The translations under genes and the position numbers were made by a program. The notes below the pieces were generated by a model. It saw nothing but the letters and a program-made list of their open reading frames with translations, was not told the DNA's origin and searched no databases. Below, one piece after another: positions 9,042 through 20,773 of a stretch of DNA of 64,000 bases. Source of the stretch: Vibrio sp. CDRSL-10 TSBA (GTDB lineage: Bacteria; Pseudomonadota; Gammaproteobacteria; Enterobacterales; Vibrionaceae); the NCBI GenBank assembly GCA_039696685.1, contig CP155566.1, forward strand, positions 744,001 to 808,000. The letters are read 5' to 3'. Position 1 is the stretch's first letter. The number at the start of each line of letters is the position of its first letter.

Positions 9042-9239
9042 TTTTTTGCTCCTAAGATTAATGGTTAGTTCCGGGTTACCAAGATTAGTTAACCCAGTCC
9101 GTATAATTGCGAGACAAACTATAGTACAGATCGTAGTATAGAAAAAAGCGAATTAAATAGATTAAGTTTATCGAAAAAAGCGATGAGCTAAAGATCTGCC
9201 GGCGAAAAAAACAGAAACAGAACAAAGACTAAACTTACG
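9042..9239. promoter_or_regulatory. Divergent prx-oxyR control region
   Basis: The 198-bp AT-rich region separates the two divergent starts. Its organisation predicts OxyR binding here. I did not find a convincing full OxyR motif by eye, so no exact site is given. Confidence 0.45.
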
Positions 9240-10145
9240 ATGAATAAATGGCCCAGTTTAAAGCAGCTGCATTATCTGGTGACGCTCCATGAGACCCGTC
9301 ATTTCAGTGATGCAGCCGAGCGGTGTTTTGTCAGTCAGTCGACACTGAGTAAAGGAATTCAGAACCTCGAAGAGCTGATTGGCTGCCCATTGTATGAAAA
9401 GAAAGATAAAAAAAGCCCGTTGGTGTTTACCCAGGCGGGTGAAGAGGTGGTGAAACAGGGGCGTGAGCTGCTGGCGCGTGGCCAGGACCTGATGGATCTG
9501 GGTAAACAGTGTCAGGGCGACTTAATGGAAGGGCAGCTCAAACTCGGCTGTATTCCGACCATCGCCCCGTTCTTACTCGGCGATCTGGTACAGGAAGTCA
9601 ATGTGCACTATCCGCAGCTGCATCTGTTGCTGCGTGAAGATACCACCGCTAATCTGCTCACCGCTCTGCGTAACGGCGAGCTGGATGTGCTGCTGCTGGC
9701 GCTGCCGATTGATATCGGCAGTATGGAAAGCCGCGTGGTCGGCCAGGATCCGTTTCGCATGGTGATCAGCCGCAAACAGGCAGACGCGATTCGGGTGCCG
9801 ATCACATATGATGACCTGCCGGATAATTCGGTTTTTCTGCTCGAGAATGAACACTGTCTGACCGAGCACGCGGTTTCGGCCTGTAAGCTGACGGATAAAG
9901 AGAAGATCAACCCGTTTACTGCCACCAGTTTGCATACTCTGGTCCAGATGGTTGCGAACGGGCTGGGGACGACCTTTATCCCGCAAATGGCGATCAAACA
10001 CGGTTTACTTGATAACCAGAATCTGGTGGTGATTGACCCGCCCGGCCAGCAGGCATCGCGGGAAATTGGTCTGGTATGGCGCCCGAGTTCGTCTCGCAGT
10101 CACACTTTTGAGCGACTGGCGGATGTCGTTTCGGAGCTGCTTTAG
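9240..10145 (+). CDS. oxyR: Peroxide-sensing LysR regulator OxyR
   Basis: The 301-residue protein has a winged helix-turn-helix at the N-terminus (FSDAAERCFVSQSTLSKGIQ) and a LysR substrate domain. Two cysteines nine residues apart, C206 and C215 (EHCLTEHAVSAC), match the redox pair of E. coli OxyR (C199/C208), which is the basis for the name. Its neighbour, the divergent peroxiredoxin gene, is a classic target. A terminator follows at 10203. Confidence 0.93.
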   Translation: MNKWPSLKQLHYLVTLHETRHFSDAAERCFVSQSTLSKGIQNLEELIGCPLYEKKDKKSPLVFTQAGEEVVKQGRELLARGQDLMDLGKQCQGDLMEGQLKLGCIPTIAPFLLGDLVQEVNVHYPQLHLLLREDTTANLLTALRNGELDVLLLALPIDIGSMESRVVGQDPFRMVISRKQADAIRVPITYDDLPDNSVFLLENEHCLTEHAVSACKLTDKEKINPFTATSLHTLVQMVANGLGTTFIPQMAIKHGLLDNQNLVVIDPPGQQASREIGLVWRPSSSRSHTFERLADVVSELL

Positions 10146-10202
10146 GCCTTCTCTGGTCGCCAATTAGCGTAGCCAGCGCCGGAGTTCGGTAGAATACTAG
10201 TG

Positions 10203-10230
10203 AAAATGCGCTACTATAGGCGCATTTTTT
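10203..10230 (+). terminator. oxyR terminator
   Basis: A nine-base-pair stem (AAAATGCGC / GCGCATTTT) with an eight-base loop runs into six T, 57 bases after the oxyR stop. Confidence 0.85.
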
Positions 10231-10756
10231 AGTATTAAACTCTGTTGGTGATTTTTTTATTGTAAAATTTTACAGAACATTCTGAGTGAACCTTTCATAA
10301 AATCGTAAAACTTCACAAAGTAAATTTTACACAAACTCCTTAGTAACCGGTTTTAAACCCGCTCGGTTAACTCTGCTGTTGCCCCGTCTGTGCAACCTCT
10401 GGCGATATTTCCTTCCTCTGCATCTGCTGTTTGACACTTTTTAACAGGCTCAATTTCACTGTAATTTTATTACGTAATTAGTTACGGATTTACCTGCTGA
10501 GATACCCCTAAATCAGCAGCGGAATAAAACTTCGAATTTCAGGTTTGGTGGCTTGAGGGGGTTTTCGTAACCCCCTTGTTGGAGTAGATTTTAATTAAGT
10601 TTTTAGCACTTAAACCTCAGCCTTCGCAGCGCAACATTTAATGCGGCTTAGCGTTGACAGAGGTCAAGGAAGATACTCACTGCCAAGAGGCGCAAGTTGT
10701 CATTTGTAGTTCAAAACTTACAAATGTTTCTTGTTAACAATTCTAAGGAAGGACTC
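10231..10756 (+). promoter_or_regulatory. Long structured upstream region of aceB, no gene
   Basis: The 526-bp stretch has no convincing ORF. It contains a perfect palindrome TGTAAAATTTTACA (10261-10274) and a similar GTAAATTTTAC near 10320-10330. A GC-rich hairpin AGGGGGTT / AACCCCCT (10556-10576) has no T run. A hairpin CATTTGTA / TACAAATG lies just before the aceB ribosome site. The two AT palindromes look like repressor half-site pairs, but I cannot name the regulator. The hairpins could be attenuation or leader structures. Confidence 0.5.
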
Positions 10757-12430
10757 ATGCTTGCACAAACGCCAGAACAAGGCTCTGCCCGTACTCAAGA
10801 TAGCGCCAGGACTCAGCATACCGCCGGTCATCAATCAGGCGACAATCTTACCCGGCTCAATGTGACCGGCCATGTGACTCAGATCCAGGCAGAGATCTTC
10901 TCAACCCCAGTCCAGGCGTTTCTGTCTGATCTGTGTGCCCGCTTTGCACCTCAGGTTGATGGACTGCTTGCTGAACGCGAGCAGCGTCAGCGCAAGATTG
11001 ATGCAGGGGCGCTGCCGGATTTTGTTACGGAGACGCAGGATATTCGCGAAGGCAGCTGGAAGATCCTTGGGATTCCGCACGATCTGCAGGATCGCCGGGT
11101 GGAAATTACCGGACCGACCGAGCGCAAAATGGTCATCAACGCCCTGAATGCCAACGTTAAAGTGTTTATGGCTGATTTTGAAGATTCGATGTCGCCGGCC
11201 TGGGATAAGTTACTCGACGGTCAGATCAATCTGCGTGATGCGGTGAATGGCACCATCAGCTACACCAATCCGGACAACGGTAAGAGTTACCAGCTTAAGG
11301 ACAATCCGGCGGTACTTATCTGCCGGGTGCGCGGCCTGCACCTTAAAGAGAAACACGTCCAGTTTGACGGCATGGTGATCCCCGGCGCGCTGTTCGATTT
11401 TGCGCTCTATTTTTACAATAACTATCAGACGTTACTGAAAAAAGGCAGCGGTCCGTATTTTTATCTGCCTAAGCTGCAGGCGCATCAGGAAGCCAAATGG
11501 TGGAGTGAAGTCTTCCATTTTACCGAGTCCTATTTCGGGTTGGATACCGGCACTATCAAGGCGACTGTGCTGATTGAAACTCTGCCGGCGGTATTCCAGA
11601 TGGACGAAATCCTGTTCGCGCTCAAAGAGCACATTGTCGGTCTGAACTGCGGCCGCTGGGATTACATTTTCAGCTACATCAAAACATTGAAAAAGCATCC
11701 GGATCGTGTCTTGCCGGACCGTCAGGTGGTCACCATGGACAAGCCGTTCCTGAGCGCTTATTCGCGCCTGCTGGTTTACACCTGTCACAAACGCGGCGCG
11801 TTTGCCATGGGAGGAATGGCGGCGTTTATTCCGGCCAAAGACCCGCAGGAAAATGCGCGGGTACTGGAGAAAATCCGCACTGACAAAATGCTCGAAGCCA
11901 CCAATGGTCATGACGGCACCTGGGTTGCGCATCCTGGCCTGGCTGATACCGCGATGGAAGTGTTCAGTCAGGTACTGGGCGAGCGCAGTAACCAGCTTGA
12001 CGTCAGCCGGATGGCCGATGCTCCGATTCATGCAGCGGACCTGCTTGAGCCCTGTGAAGGGCCGCGCAGTGAGCAGGGCATGCGCCACAACATCCGAGTG
12101 GCTCTGCAGTACATCGAAGCGTGGATCTCCGGCAACGGCTGTGTACCGATTTACGGCCTGATGGAAGATGCCGCCACCGCTGAGATTTCCCGCGCCTCTA
12201 TCTGGCAGTGGATTCAGCACGGCAAAGCGCTTGATAACGGCCAGGTCGTGACCAAACAGCTGTTCCGCGATTACCTTGCCGAGGAGATTGAGGTGGTCAG
12301 AGCGGAAATCGGCGAGGCACGTTTTCAGGCCGGCCGTTTTGAGCAGGCTGCCGAGCTGATGGAAAGCCTGACCACCAGTGATGAACTGAGTAATTTCCTG
12401 ACCATACCCGGGTATGACTATCTGGATTGA
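10757..12430 (+). CDS. aceB: Malate synthase A
   Basis: This enzyme condenses glyoxylate with acetyl-CoA to malate in the glyoxylate bypass. The 557-residue protein carries ADFEDSMSPAWDKL, RVRGLHLKEKHV, GLNCGRWDYIFSYIK and GHDGTWVAHPGL, all characteristic of malate synthase A. The ATG at 10757 follows AAGGAAGGA, so I prefer it to a start 20 codons upstream. The first 40 residues are a low-complexity extension with SARTQD and SARTQH encoded by two 18-bp repeats. aceA follows 176 bases later. Confidence 0.95.
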   Translation: MLAQTPEQGSARTQDSARTQHTAGHQSGDNLTRLNVTGHVTQIQAEIFSTPVQAFLSDLCARFAPQVDGLLAEREQRQRKIDAGALPDFVTETQDIREGSWKILGIPHDLQDRRVEITGPTERKMVINALNANVKVFMADFEDSMSPAWDKLLDGQINLRDAVNGTISYTNPDNGKSYQLKDNPAVLICRVRGLHLKEKHVQFDGMVIPGALFDFALYFYNNYQTLLKKGSGPYFYLPKLQAHQEAKWWSEVFHFTESYFGLDTGTIKATVLIETLPAVFQMDEILFALKEHIVGLNCGRWDYIFSYIKTLKKHPDRVLPDRQVVTMDKPFLSAYSRLLVYTCHKRGAFAMGGMAAFIPAKDPQENARVLEKIRTDKMLEATNGHDGTWVAHPGLADTAMEVFSQVLGERSNQLDVSRMADAPIHAADLLEPCEGPRSEQGMRHNIRVALQYIEAWISGNGCVPIYGLMEDAATAEISRASIWQWIQHGKALDNGQVVTKQLFRDYLAEEIEVVRAEIGEARFQAGRFEQAAELMESLTTSDELSNFLTIPGYDYLD

Positions 12431-12606
12431 CCCGGGATACCGCCCGGCGCGCATTCGCGCCGAGCAGAGTCGTTATTTTAACGGACAATGAATAAGAATT
12501 TTAACAACAATCAATAACGTGAACGTCTCATCAATATCAGAGCGCGATGTACTGATAGCGAAAAGGATGACCATGCGCCACAAGCGTATAACAAGAGGGA
12601 ATGATT

Positions 12607-13917
12607 ATGACACTGACTCGCCGCCAACAAATCGAAGCTTTGGAAAAAGACTGGGCAACCAATCCACGCTGGAAAAACGTCAAACGCACCTACAGTGCGG
12701 AAGAGGTGGTGAACCTGCGCGGTTCCATGACGCCGGCCAACACTATCGCGCAGCGTGGTGCTGACAAACTGTGGTCACTGGTCAATGGCAACGCTAAAAA
12801 AGGCTATGTGAACTGTCTGGGCGCGCTGACCGGTGGTCAGGCGGTGCAGCAGGCTAAAGCGGGGATTGAAGCGATTTATCTGTCCGGCTGGCAGGTCGCG
12901 GCAGACAACAACACCGCCAGCACCATGTATCCGGACCAGTCGCTCTATCCGGTTGACTCTGTGCCGAGTGTGGTTAAGCGCATTAACAACGCCTTTCGCC
13001 GTGCGGACCAGATCCAGTGGTCATCCGGTCAGTCGCCGCAGGATGAGGGCGGGATTGACTACTTCCTGCCGATTGTCGCCGATGCAGAAGCCGGTTTTGG
13101 CGGCGTGCTCAATGCGTATGAGCTGATGAAGTCGATGATTGAGTCCGGCGCGGCCGGGGTGCACTTTGAAGACCAGCTCGCGTCAGTGAAAAAATGCGGT
13201 CACATGGGCGGTAAAGTTCTGGTGCCGACCCAGGAAGCGGTGCAGAAACTGGTTGCGGCGCGTCTGGCTGCTGACGTGGCGGGGACTACCACGCTGGTGA
13301 TTGCCCGTACCGATGCGAACGCCGCGGATCTTTTGACCTCAGATTGCGACCCGTATGATGCGGACTTTATTGTCGGTGAGCGCACCGCAGAAGGTTTCTA
13401 CCGCGTACGTGCCGGCATTGATCAGGCGATTGCACGTGGTCTGGCTTACGCGCCGTACGCGGACCTGGTGTGGTGTGAAACCGCCAAACCGGATCTGGAA
13501 GAAGCGCGTAAGTTTGCCGAAGCGATTCACGCCCAGTACCCGGATCAGTTGCTGGCCTACAACTGCTCGCCATCGTTTAACTGGGAGAAAAACCTCGATG
13601 CAGACACCATCGCCCGCTTCCAGCAGGAGCTGGCAGACATGGGTTACAAATACCAGTTCATCACTCTGGCGGGCATCCACAACATGTGGTTCAACATGTT
13701 TGAACTGGCTCATGCTTATGCTCAGGGTGAAGGTATGCGTCACTACGTGGAAATGGTGCAGCGCCGCGAGTTCCAGGCGGCAGAAAAAGGCTACACCTTT
13801 GTGGCGCACCAGCAGGAAGTGGGTACCGGTTACTTCGATAAGATGACCAATACCATTCAGGGCGGTCAGTCGTCTGTGACGGCTCTGACCGGTTCAACCG
13901 AAGAAGATCAGTTCTGA
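12607..13917 (+). CDS. aceA: Isocitrate lyase
   Basis: Isocitrate lyase splits isocitrate to glyoxylate and succinate, feeding the malate synthase encoded just upstream. The 436-residue protein has the catalytic signature KKCGHMGGK with the cysteine at residue 197. NCSPSFNW and the [10 protein letters not shown] region are also present. The ATG at 12607 is spaced better from the AGAGGGA ribosome site than the one at 12601. The pair probably forms an aceBA operon used for growth on acetate or fatty acids. Confidence 0.96.
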   Translation: MTLTRRQQIEALEKDWATNPRWKNVKRTYSAEEVVNLRGSMTPANTIAQRGADKLWSLVNGNAKKGYVNCLGALTGGQAVQQAKAGIEAIYLSGWQVAADNNTASTMYPDQSLYPVDSVPSVVKRINNAFRRADQIQWSSGQSPQDEGGIDYFLPIVADAEAGFGGVLNAYELMKSMIESGAAGVHFEDQLASVKKCGHMGGKVLVPTQEAVQKLVAARLAADVAGTTTLVIARTDANAADLLTSDCDPYDADFIVGERTAEGFYRVRAGIDQAIARGLAYAPYADLVWCETAKPDLEEARKFAEAIHAQYPDQLLAYNCSPSFNWEKNLDADTIARFQQELADMGYKYQFITLAGIHNMWFNMFELAHAYAQGEGMRHYVEMVQRREFQAAEKGYTFVAHQQEVGTGYFDKMTNTIQGGQSSVTALTGSTEEDQF

Positions 13918-13950
13918 TCGGTGAGCAGTGCCGGACGGGCACTGCTTCAT

Positions 13951-13986
13951 CACCATTACAAGCACCATCACTGTCACCATCCACCT
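13951..13986. repeat. Three 12-bp tandem repeats after aceA
   Basis: Units CACCATTACAAG, CACCATCACTGT and CACCATCCACCT start at 13951, 13963 and 13975, shortly after the aceA stop. Confidence 0.6.
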
Positions 13987-13989
13987 AAT

Positions 13990-14016
13990 GAGCGGCCCCG
14001 GCCGCTCTTTCTTTTC
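13990..14016 (+). terminator. aceA terminator
   Basis: AGCGGCC / GGCCGCT form a strong GC stem followed by a T-rich tract (TTTCTTTT). Confidence 0.8.
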
Positions 14017-14066
14017 TACATCAGCTTTCTATATCAGCTTTTTAGGTCAGATTTTTACGTAAATTT
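14015..14066. repeat. Four degenerate 13-bp tandem repeats
   Basis: Units start at 14015, 14028, 14041 and 14054. The first two differ at one base (TCTACATCAGCTT / TCTATATCAGCTT) and the last is weak. The array lies in the gap between the convergent aceA and CBS-protein genes. Confidence 0.6.
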
Positions 14067-14133
14067 TTTAAGCCAGGCGGCATGATTTTGCGGCGATGCT
14101 TTTCGTCGCAAGCTTTGCTCGCGACGCAATGAC

Positions 14134-14163
14134 AATCTATTCCAATCCAATCTATTCCAATCG
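14134..14163. repeat. Two 15-bp tandem repeats
   Basis: AATCTATTCCAATCC and AATCTATTCCAATCG lie head to tail just before the stop of the CBS-domain gene. A hairpin CGTCGC / GCGACG lies about 30 bases upstream. Confidence 0.7.
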
Positions 14164-14180
14164 ATCGGATGGAGTCGGTT

Positions 14181-14651
14181 TTACAGCTCGCTGTCGTCGA
14201 AGTCAGTCTCCGGCTCTAGCTCTTCCGGTTCGACCTCTTCGGTCAGTTCGAGCAAATTAATCGCAATGGTGACAAAGTCACTGTCGGTGATGATGCCGAC
14301 CAGTTCGCCTTTCGCGACCACCGGCAGACAGCCGACTTTATGCTTTTGCATATAGATGGCGCTCTCTTTCAGCCCGGCCTGCGGCGCCACGTTCATCACG
14401 CTGGTGTGCATCACTTGATAGAGCGGGGTTTGCTGAATCTCTTCCTGCTCAAGCGGGCTTTTATGCAGGCTGGACTCCTGAGCGGCGAGAATATCGCGCT
14501 GGGTGACAATGCCCAGCAGCTGGCGGTTGATATCGACCACAGGAATATGGCGAATATCGAGCGCTTCCATCATGTTTTTGGCATCGGCGAGAGTGTGGGT
14601 GCGCTCCAGAGTATGCGGGTTGCGCGTCATCATATCTTCAACCTTGATCAT
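14181..14651 (-). CDS. Tandem CBS-domain protein
   Basis: The 156-residue protein is two CBS domains: about residues 5-65 (MMTRNPHTLERTHTLADAKNMM, HIPVVD, LLGIVTQRDIL) and 80-140 (VMHTSVMNVAP, VGCLPVVAKGELVGIITDSDF). An acidic tail (EEVEPEELEPETDFDDSEL) closes it. Such stand-alone proteins bind adenine nucleotides and regulate partners, but the partner is unknown. The ATG at 14651 follows a GAGTCGG stretch and matches the family start; the open frame upstream is not used in my reading. Confidence 0.85.
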   Translation of the reverse strand: MIKVEDMMTRNPHTLERTHTLADAKNMMEALDIRHIPVVDINRQLLGIVTQRDILAAQESSLHKSPLEQEEIQQTPLYQVMHTSVMNVAPQAGLKESAIYMQKHKVGCLPVVAKGELVGIITDSDFVTIAINLLELTEEVEPEELEPETDFDDSEL

Positions 14652-15082
14652 AACCGACTCCTGTTCTCGTGTAGGCAGTGGCAGCGGTACTTGGCAATCG
14701 CAGTGCATTCAGCAATGTCTGCGGGAACCTCTGGCTTGACTGCTGGCTTGGCCTGGCAGTTAACTTGGCGACGGATGATGTCCGCCGATTATTGTATTGG
14801 TCTTTTTCCCTAACTATAGTTTTTGCCCGGATAAATATCTGAGAGTTCAGTCGGTTTTTGTTATCTGTTGCAGCGCGCGGCAACGGCAAGTGTCATGTTT
14901 GATTACAATCGGGCGCTTTCCAAATCGGGCTGCTATCCGGCACAATCAACCGAGGCAAAAACTGCAAACCCAAACACGCAAATGTCGATGAATCTCTCAT
15001 CTTGAGGTATACTGCCGCGCCGCGAATTAAACCGTCGCACCCATCCGATAATGGCGAAAGCCGAGAGAATCAACAGAAAGTC
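14652..15082. other. 431-bp intergenic region between divergent CBS gene and queA
   Basis: No gene is recognised. The first part encodes nothing coherent in any frame and is skewed in short repeats of TGGC/CTGGCTT type near 14730-14760. The last 200 bases should hold the queA promoter and a leader. Confidence 0.5.
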
Positions 15083-16135
15083 ATGCAAGTTTCAGATTTT
15101 GATTTTGAACTACCGGACGAGCTGATTGCTCGCTATCCGATGGCGGAACGTACCGCCAGCCGTCTGCTGCAGCTAGACGGTAACTCCGGTGAGCTGGTTG
15201 ATGGCACTTTTAAAGATGTGCTCAACTGTGTGCAACCGGGCGATTTATTAGTTTTCAACAATACCCGGGTGATTCCGGCGCGTATGTTTGGCCGCAAAGC
15301 CTCCGGCGGTAAGCTGGAAGTGCTGGTGGAGCGTATGCTCGATGAGCACTCGATTCTGGCCCACGTGCGCTGCTCGAAACCGCCGAAACCAGGTACTGAA
15401 CTGTATCTGGGTGAAAACGACGAGTTTCATGCGGTGATGGAAGCGCGCCACGATGCGTTGTTCGAGATTCGTTTCACCGCGGACACTGTGGTGCTGGACA
15501 TTCTTAACCAGATTGGTCATATGCCGCTGCCGCCTTATATCGACCGTCCGGATGAGGATGCCGATAAAGAGCGCTACCAGACGGTGTACAACCAGAAGCC
15601 GGGTGCGGTAGCCGCGCCGACGGCCGGTCTGCACTTTGACCAGGCGTTGCTTGAACAAATTGCGGCTAAAGGTGTCGAACTGGCTTACGTTACGCTGCAC
15701 GTCGGTGCAGGTACCTTCCAGCCGGTGCGGGTTGAGAATATCAACGATCACCACATGCACGCCGAATATGTGGAAGTACCGCAGGAAGTGGTGGATGCCA
15801 TTGCTGCAACTAAAGCACGTGGCGGGCGCATCATTGCTGTCGGCACCACGTCAGTACGTTCACTGGAGAGTGCGGCTCAGGATGCACTGAAAAACGGCAC
15901 TGAGCTGGTGCCGTTCTTCGGCGATACTGAGATCTTTATCTACCCGGGTTATGAATACCAGCTGGTGGATTGTCTGATCACCAATTTCCATCTGCCGGAA
16001 TCGACCCTCATCATGCTGGTGAGTGCGTTTGCCGGTTATGAGCACACCATGGCGGCTTACCATCATGCCGTGCAGCAACAGTATCGCTTCTTCAGTTATG
16101 GTGATGCGATGTTTATTCGTAAACGTACGGCGTAA
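15083..16135 (+). CDS. queA: tRNA preQ1 ribosyltransferase-isomerase
   Basis: QueA transfers and isomerises ribose from S-adenosylmethionine onto preQ1 in tRNA, giving epoxyqueuosine. The 350-residue protein starts [19 protein letters not shown] at an ATG well inside a longer open frame. Family motifs are [30 protein letters not shown] and [18 protein letters not shown]. It precedes tgt, which makes the preceding intermediate. The gene contains an intact GAAC at 15677-15680 in the same 11-base context that is broken in the LysR gene at 54.9 kb. Confidence 0.96.
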   Translation: MQVSDFDFELPDELIARYPMAERTASRLLQLDGNSGELVDGTFKDVLNCVQPGDLLVFNNTRVIPARMFGRKASGGKLEVLVERMLDEHSILAHVRCSKPPKPGTELYLGENDEFHAVMEARHDALFEIRFTADTVVLDILNQIGHMPLPPYIDRPDEDADKERYQTVYNQKPGAVAAPTAGLHFDQALLEQIAAKGVELAYVTLHVGAGTFQPVRVENINDHHMHAEYVEVPQEVVDAIAATKARGGRIIAVGTTSVRSLESAAQDALKNGTELVPFFGDTEIFIYPGYEYQLVDCLITNFHLPESTLIMLVSAFAGYEHTMAAYHHAVQQQYRFFSYGDAMFIRKRTA

Positions 16136-16209
16136 TCAGGCGCCGGCGTCAAAACGCAATAAACCTTATTTAATCTATCGTCGTCAGGACTCTTATCCGG
16201 GCGATGTAA

Positions 16210-17385
<1,176 letters not shown>

Positions 17386-17490
17386 TTTCGTGCGCCAGGT
17401 TAGATTTATGCGCTGAATAGCTTGAATTTAACCTGGTGCAGCCCAATAAAATCCACAATTAAACAACAATAACTTAGAGGACGTTTCTCA

Positions 17491-17823
17491 ATGAGTTTAA
17501 TTTCTGTAGCACATGCAGCAGGTGAAGGTTCCCCACAAGGTGGTGGTTTTGAAATGCTGATCATGCTTGGCATGTTCGCGGTGATCTTTTACTTCATGAT
17601 CTACCGCCCACAGTCAAAGCGCGTAAAAGAGCATAAGAATCTGATGGCTTCCATGTCAAAAGGTGATGAAGTTCTGACCAGCGGTGGCCTGGTGGGTAAA
17701 ATCACCAAGATCGCTGAAGACAACGACTACGTGTCGATTGAACTGAACGCAAACAATGAAGTTGTGATCAAAAAAGACTTCGTTACTGCAGTGCTGCCTA
17801 AAGGTACGCTGAAATCTCTATAA
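17491..17823 (+). CDS. yajC: Sec translocase accessory subunit YajC
   Basis: The 110-residue inner-membrane protein has one helix (about residues 20-40, MLIMLGMFAVIFYFMIYRPQ) and a cytoplasmic domain starting RPQSKRVKEH. It associates with SecDF. It lies directly before secD, behind an AGAGGA ribosome site. Confidence 0.95.
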   Translation: MSLISVAHAAGEGSPQGGGFEMLIMLGMFAVIFYFMIYRPQSKRVKEHKNLMASMSKGDEVLTSGGLVGKITKIAEDNDYVSIELNANNEVVIKKDFVTAVLPKGTLKSL

Positions 17824-17844
17824 AACAGCTAGAGGATCCTCGCT

Positions 17845-19699
17845 GTGTTAAACCGTTATCCATTGTGGAAGTACCTGATGGTAGTGTTTGCTATTGCCAT
17901 CTCCGCATTATACGCACTTCCAAATATCTACGGTGAAGATCCGGCTATTCAAGTTACAGGGGCGCGTGGCGCCTCTGTAGATATGTCAACGCTGGATGCT
18001 GTCACTAAAGCGCTCGATGCAGCGCATCTCTCTCATCAATCCATTGCTCTCGAAAATGGATCTATTCTGGTTCGATTCAAAGACACCGATACTCAAATCA
18101 GTGCCCGTGACGTCATTGGCGAAGCGCTTGGCAGTGATAAGATCGTAGCGTTAAACCTGGCACCGGCAACCCCTGGTTGGCTGGAGTCTATCGGTGCGGC
18201 GCCAATGAAGCTGGGTCTTGACCTGCGTGGTGGTGTGCACTTCCTGATGGAAGTGGACATGGACGCTGCGATGGAAAAGCTGGTCGGCCAACAAGAAGAA
18301 GCGTTCCGTAGCGAGCTGCGCGAAGAAAAAATTCGTTATCGCGCGATTCGTCCTCAGTCCGATTCGGTTGAAATTATCCTGCGTAGTGCTGAACAGGTGG
18401 ATGAGGCCCGTCGTGTACTGACGCCTTTACATCGCGACATGACGTTTGTGTCTTCTGATGCGGAAGGTGATTACACTCTGACTGCAACCTTTACTGAAAC
18501 GCGTCTGCAGGAAATCCGTAATTACGCCGTAGAACAGAACATCACTATTTTACGTAACCGTGTGAACGAACTGGGTGTGGCTGAGCCACTGGTTCAGCGT
18601 CAGGGTGCAACGCGCATCGTGGTTGAACTGCCGGGTGTTCAGGACACGGCACGTGCCAAAGAAATCCTCGGTGCTACGGCGACGCTGGAATTCCGCGAAG
18701 TCGACGACAGTGTTGATCTGTCAGCGGCGGCTGCAGGCCGTGTACCACCGGGCAGTGAGGTGAAAACCGATCGCTCAGGTCGTCCGGTTGTGCTGAAAAA
18801 ACGTGTCATTCTGGGTGGTTCAAGCATCACGGATGCAAGCTCCAGCGCGGATGAATACGGCCGTCCTCAGGTGAATATTTCACTCGATAGTGAAGGCGGC
18901 AGCAAGATGGCGGCGTTTCTCGAAGAAAAACATCGGTAAGCTGATGGCGACCGTGTTTGCCGAGTACAAAGACAGCGGTAAGAAGACGCCGGAAGGCAAG
19001 GTCATTCTGACCAAGCATGAAGAAGTCATCAACCAGGCAACCATTCAGTCTGCCCTGGGCCGTAACTTCCGCATCACAGGTATCGACTCGGTCTCCGAAG
19101 CTCATAACCTGGCGCTGCTGCTGCGTGCAGGTGCTCTGATCGCGCCTATCTCTATCGTTGAAGAACGTACTATTGGCCCGTCAATGGGTCAGCAGAACAT
19201 CGATATGGGTATTCAGGCATGTATCTGGGGTATGGTCGCGGTCATGCTGTTTACGCTGCTGTACTACCGTAAGTTTGGTCTGATTGCCAACATGGCGCTG
19301 GCGGCTAACCTGGTGCTGATCATCGGTATTATGTCGATGATTCCGGGTGCAACCATGACGCTGCCGGGCATTGCCGGTATCGTTCTGACCGTCGGTATGG
19401 CTGTGGACGCCAACGTACTGATCTTTGAACGTATTCGTGAAGAGCTGCGCGACGGACGTAATCCGCAGCAGGCGATTCACCAGGGTTACGCTAACGCGTT
19501 CAGTACCATTGCGGATGCCAACATCACCACGTTGATCACAGCCATCATTCTGTTTGCTGTGGGTACCGGTGCGATCAAAGGTTTCGCGGTGACACTGTCA
19601 ATCGGTATTCTGACCTCCATGTTTACAGCCATCATCGGCACGCGTTGTATCGTCAACCTGGCGTACGGCGGTAAACGCATCAAGAAACTGTCGATCTGA
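17845..19699 (+). CDS. secD: Protein translocase subunit SecD (frame broken by one extra T)
   Basis: SecD drives late protein export using the proton gradient. Translation starts at GTG 17845. The frame breaks at 18916-18918: TTT read as TT restores [13 protein letters not shown] and one 617-residue protein, the normal length. Seen are the first helix, the [13 protein letters not shown] motif, the large periplasmic domain and the C-terminal helices with [16 protein letters not shown]. The error is GTTC to GTTTC. SecD loss is severely harmful, so the frameshift is unlikely to be real. Confidence 0.93.
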
Positions 19700-19713
19700 G
19701 GCCGGGAAGTATT

Positions 19714-20661
19714 ATGTTTCAATTAATGAAAGCAGACCATACGATCGGCTTTATGCGCTGGTCGAAAGTGACGTTTGTGTTTTCACTGCTGATGATCGGT
19801 GCATCGATCTTCACTCTATCGACCAAGTGGCTCAACTGGGGCCTGGACTTCACCGGCGGTACGCTGATTGAAGTGGGCTTTGAGCAGCCGGCTAATCTGG
19901 AGCAGATCCGTACTTCACTTGAAGCCAAAGGCTTTGGTGATGCGACGGTGCAGAACTTCGGTTCAGCGCGTGAGGTCATGGTCCGTCTGCGTCCGCGTGA
20001 CAATGTTGCCGGTGAAACTCTGGGTAACCAGATCATCGATGCCATCAAGCAGGGCACGGGTGAGAACGTTGAAATGCGTCGTATCGAGTTTGTCGGCCCT
20101 AACGTCGGTGATGAACTAACCGAAGCAGGCGGCCTGGCGATTCTGGTCTCGCTGATCTGTATCCTGATTTACGTATCAATGCGTTTTGAGTGGCGTCTGG
20201 CGGCAGGTGCGGTACTGGCACTGGCACACGACGTTATCATTACGCTGGGCGTGTTCTCTGTGATGCAGATTGAAGTTGACCTGACTATCGTGGCAGCGCT
20301 GCTGACCGTGGTCGGTTACTCACTCAACGATACCATAGTCGTGTTTGACCGCATCCGTGAGAACTTCCGTAAACTGCGTAAAGGTGAACCCCCTGAGGTT
20401 ATGGATATCTCGATTACCCAGACTCTGAGTCGTACTCTGATCACTTCAGGTACCACGCTGTTTGTGGTGATTGCGCTGTTCGTACAGGGCGGTGCCAATA
20501 TCCACGGTTTTGCGACCGCACTGCTGCTGGGTATCACAGTCGGTACTTACTCGTCGATTTATGTGGCTTCAGCCCTGGCGCTGAAACTGGGCATAACCCG
20601 TGAGCACCTCATGCCACAACAAGTGGAAAAAGAGGGCGCTGACCTGGACGAGCTGCCATAA
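19714..20661 (+). CDS. secF: Protein translocase subunit SecF
   Basis: The 315-residue inner-membrane partner of SecD begins 14 bases after secD. It shows the D1 motif GLDFTGGTLIE, a periplasmic loop, and five helices with the RND-like D4/D5 segments (SLNDTIVVFDRIREN, TSGTTLFVVIALF). It is intact and full length. A strong terminator follows. Confidence 0.96.
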   Translation: MFQLMKADHTIGFMRWSKVTFVFSLLMIGASIFTLSTKWLNWGLDFTGGTLIEVGFEQPANLEQIRTSLEAKGFGDATVQNFGSAREVMVRLRPRDNVAGETLGNQIIDAIKQGTGENVEMRRIEFVGPNVGDELTEAGGLAILVSLICILIYVSMRFEWRLAAGAVLALAHDVIITLGVFSVMQIEVDLTIVAALLTVVGYSLNDTIVVFDRIRENFRKLRKGEPPEVMDISITQTLSRTLITSGTTLFVVIALFVQGGANIHGFATALLLGITVGTYSSIYVASALALKLGITREHLMPQQVEKEGADLDELP

Positions 20662-20668
20662 CATTACG

Positions 20669-20698
20669 AAAGCCACTGACTTGTCAGTGGCTTTTTTC
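20669..20698 (+). terminator. yajC-secDF operon terminator
   Basis: AGCCACTGAC / GTCAGTGGCT form a perfect ten-base-pair stem with a TT loop and then seven T. Confidence 0.92.
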
Positions 20699-20773
20699 TT
20701 TTCAGGCCTGCAAATTGGCCGCGCCGGGATGAAAAAACGGCCCGGCGGATAGATAACCAAAATAGGAGAGATC

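Noticed and set aside
13951..14163. Integron attC/VCR-type repeats
   Set aside because: No long imperfect palindromes with conserved core and inverse-core sites, no cassettes and no integrase are present.
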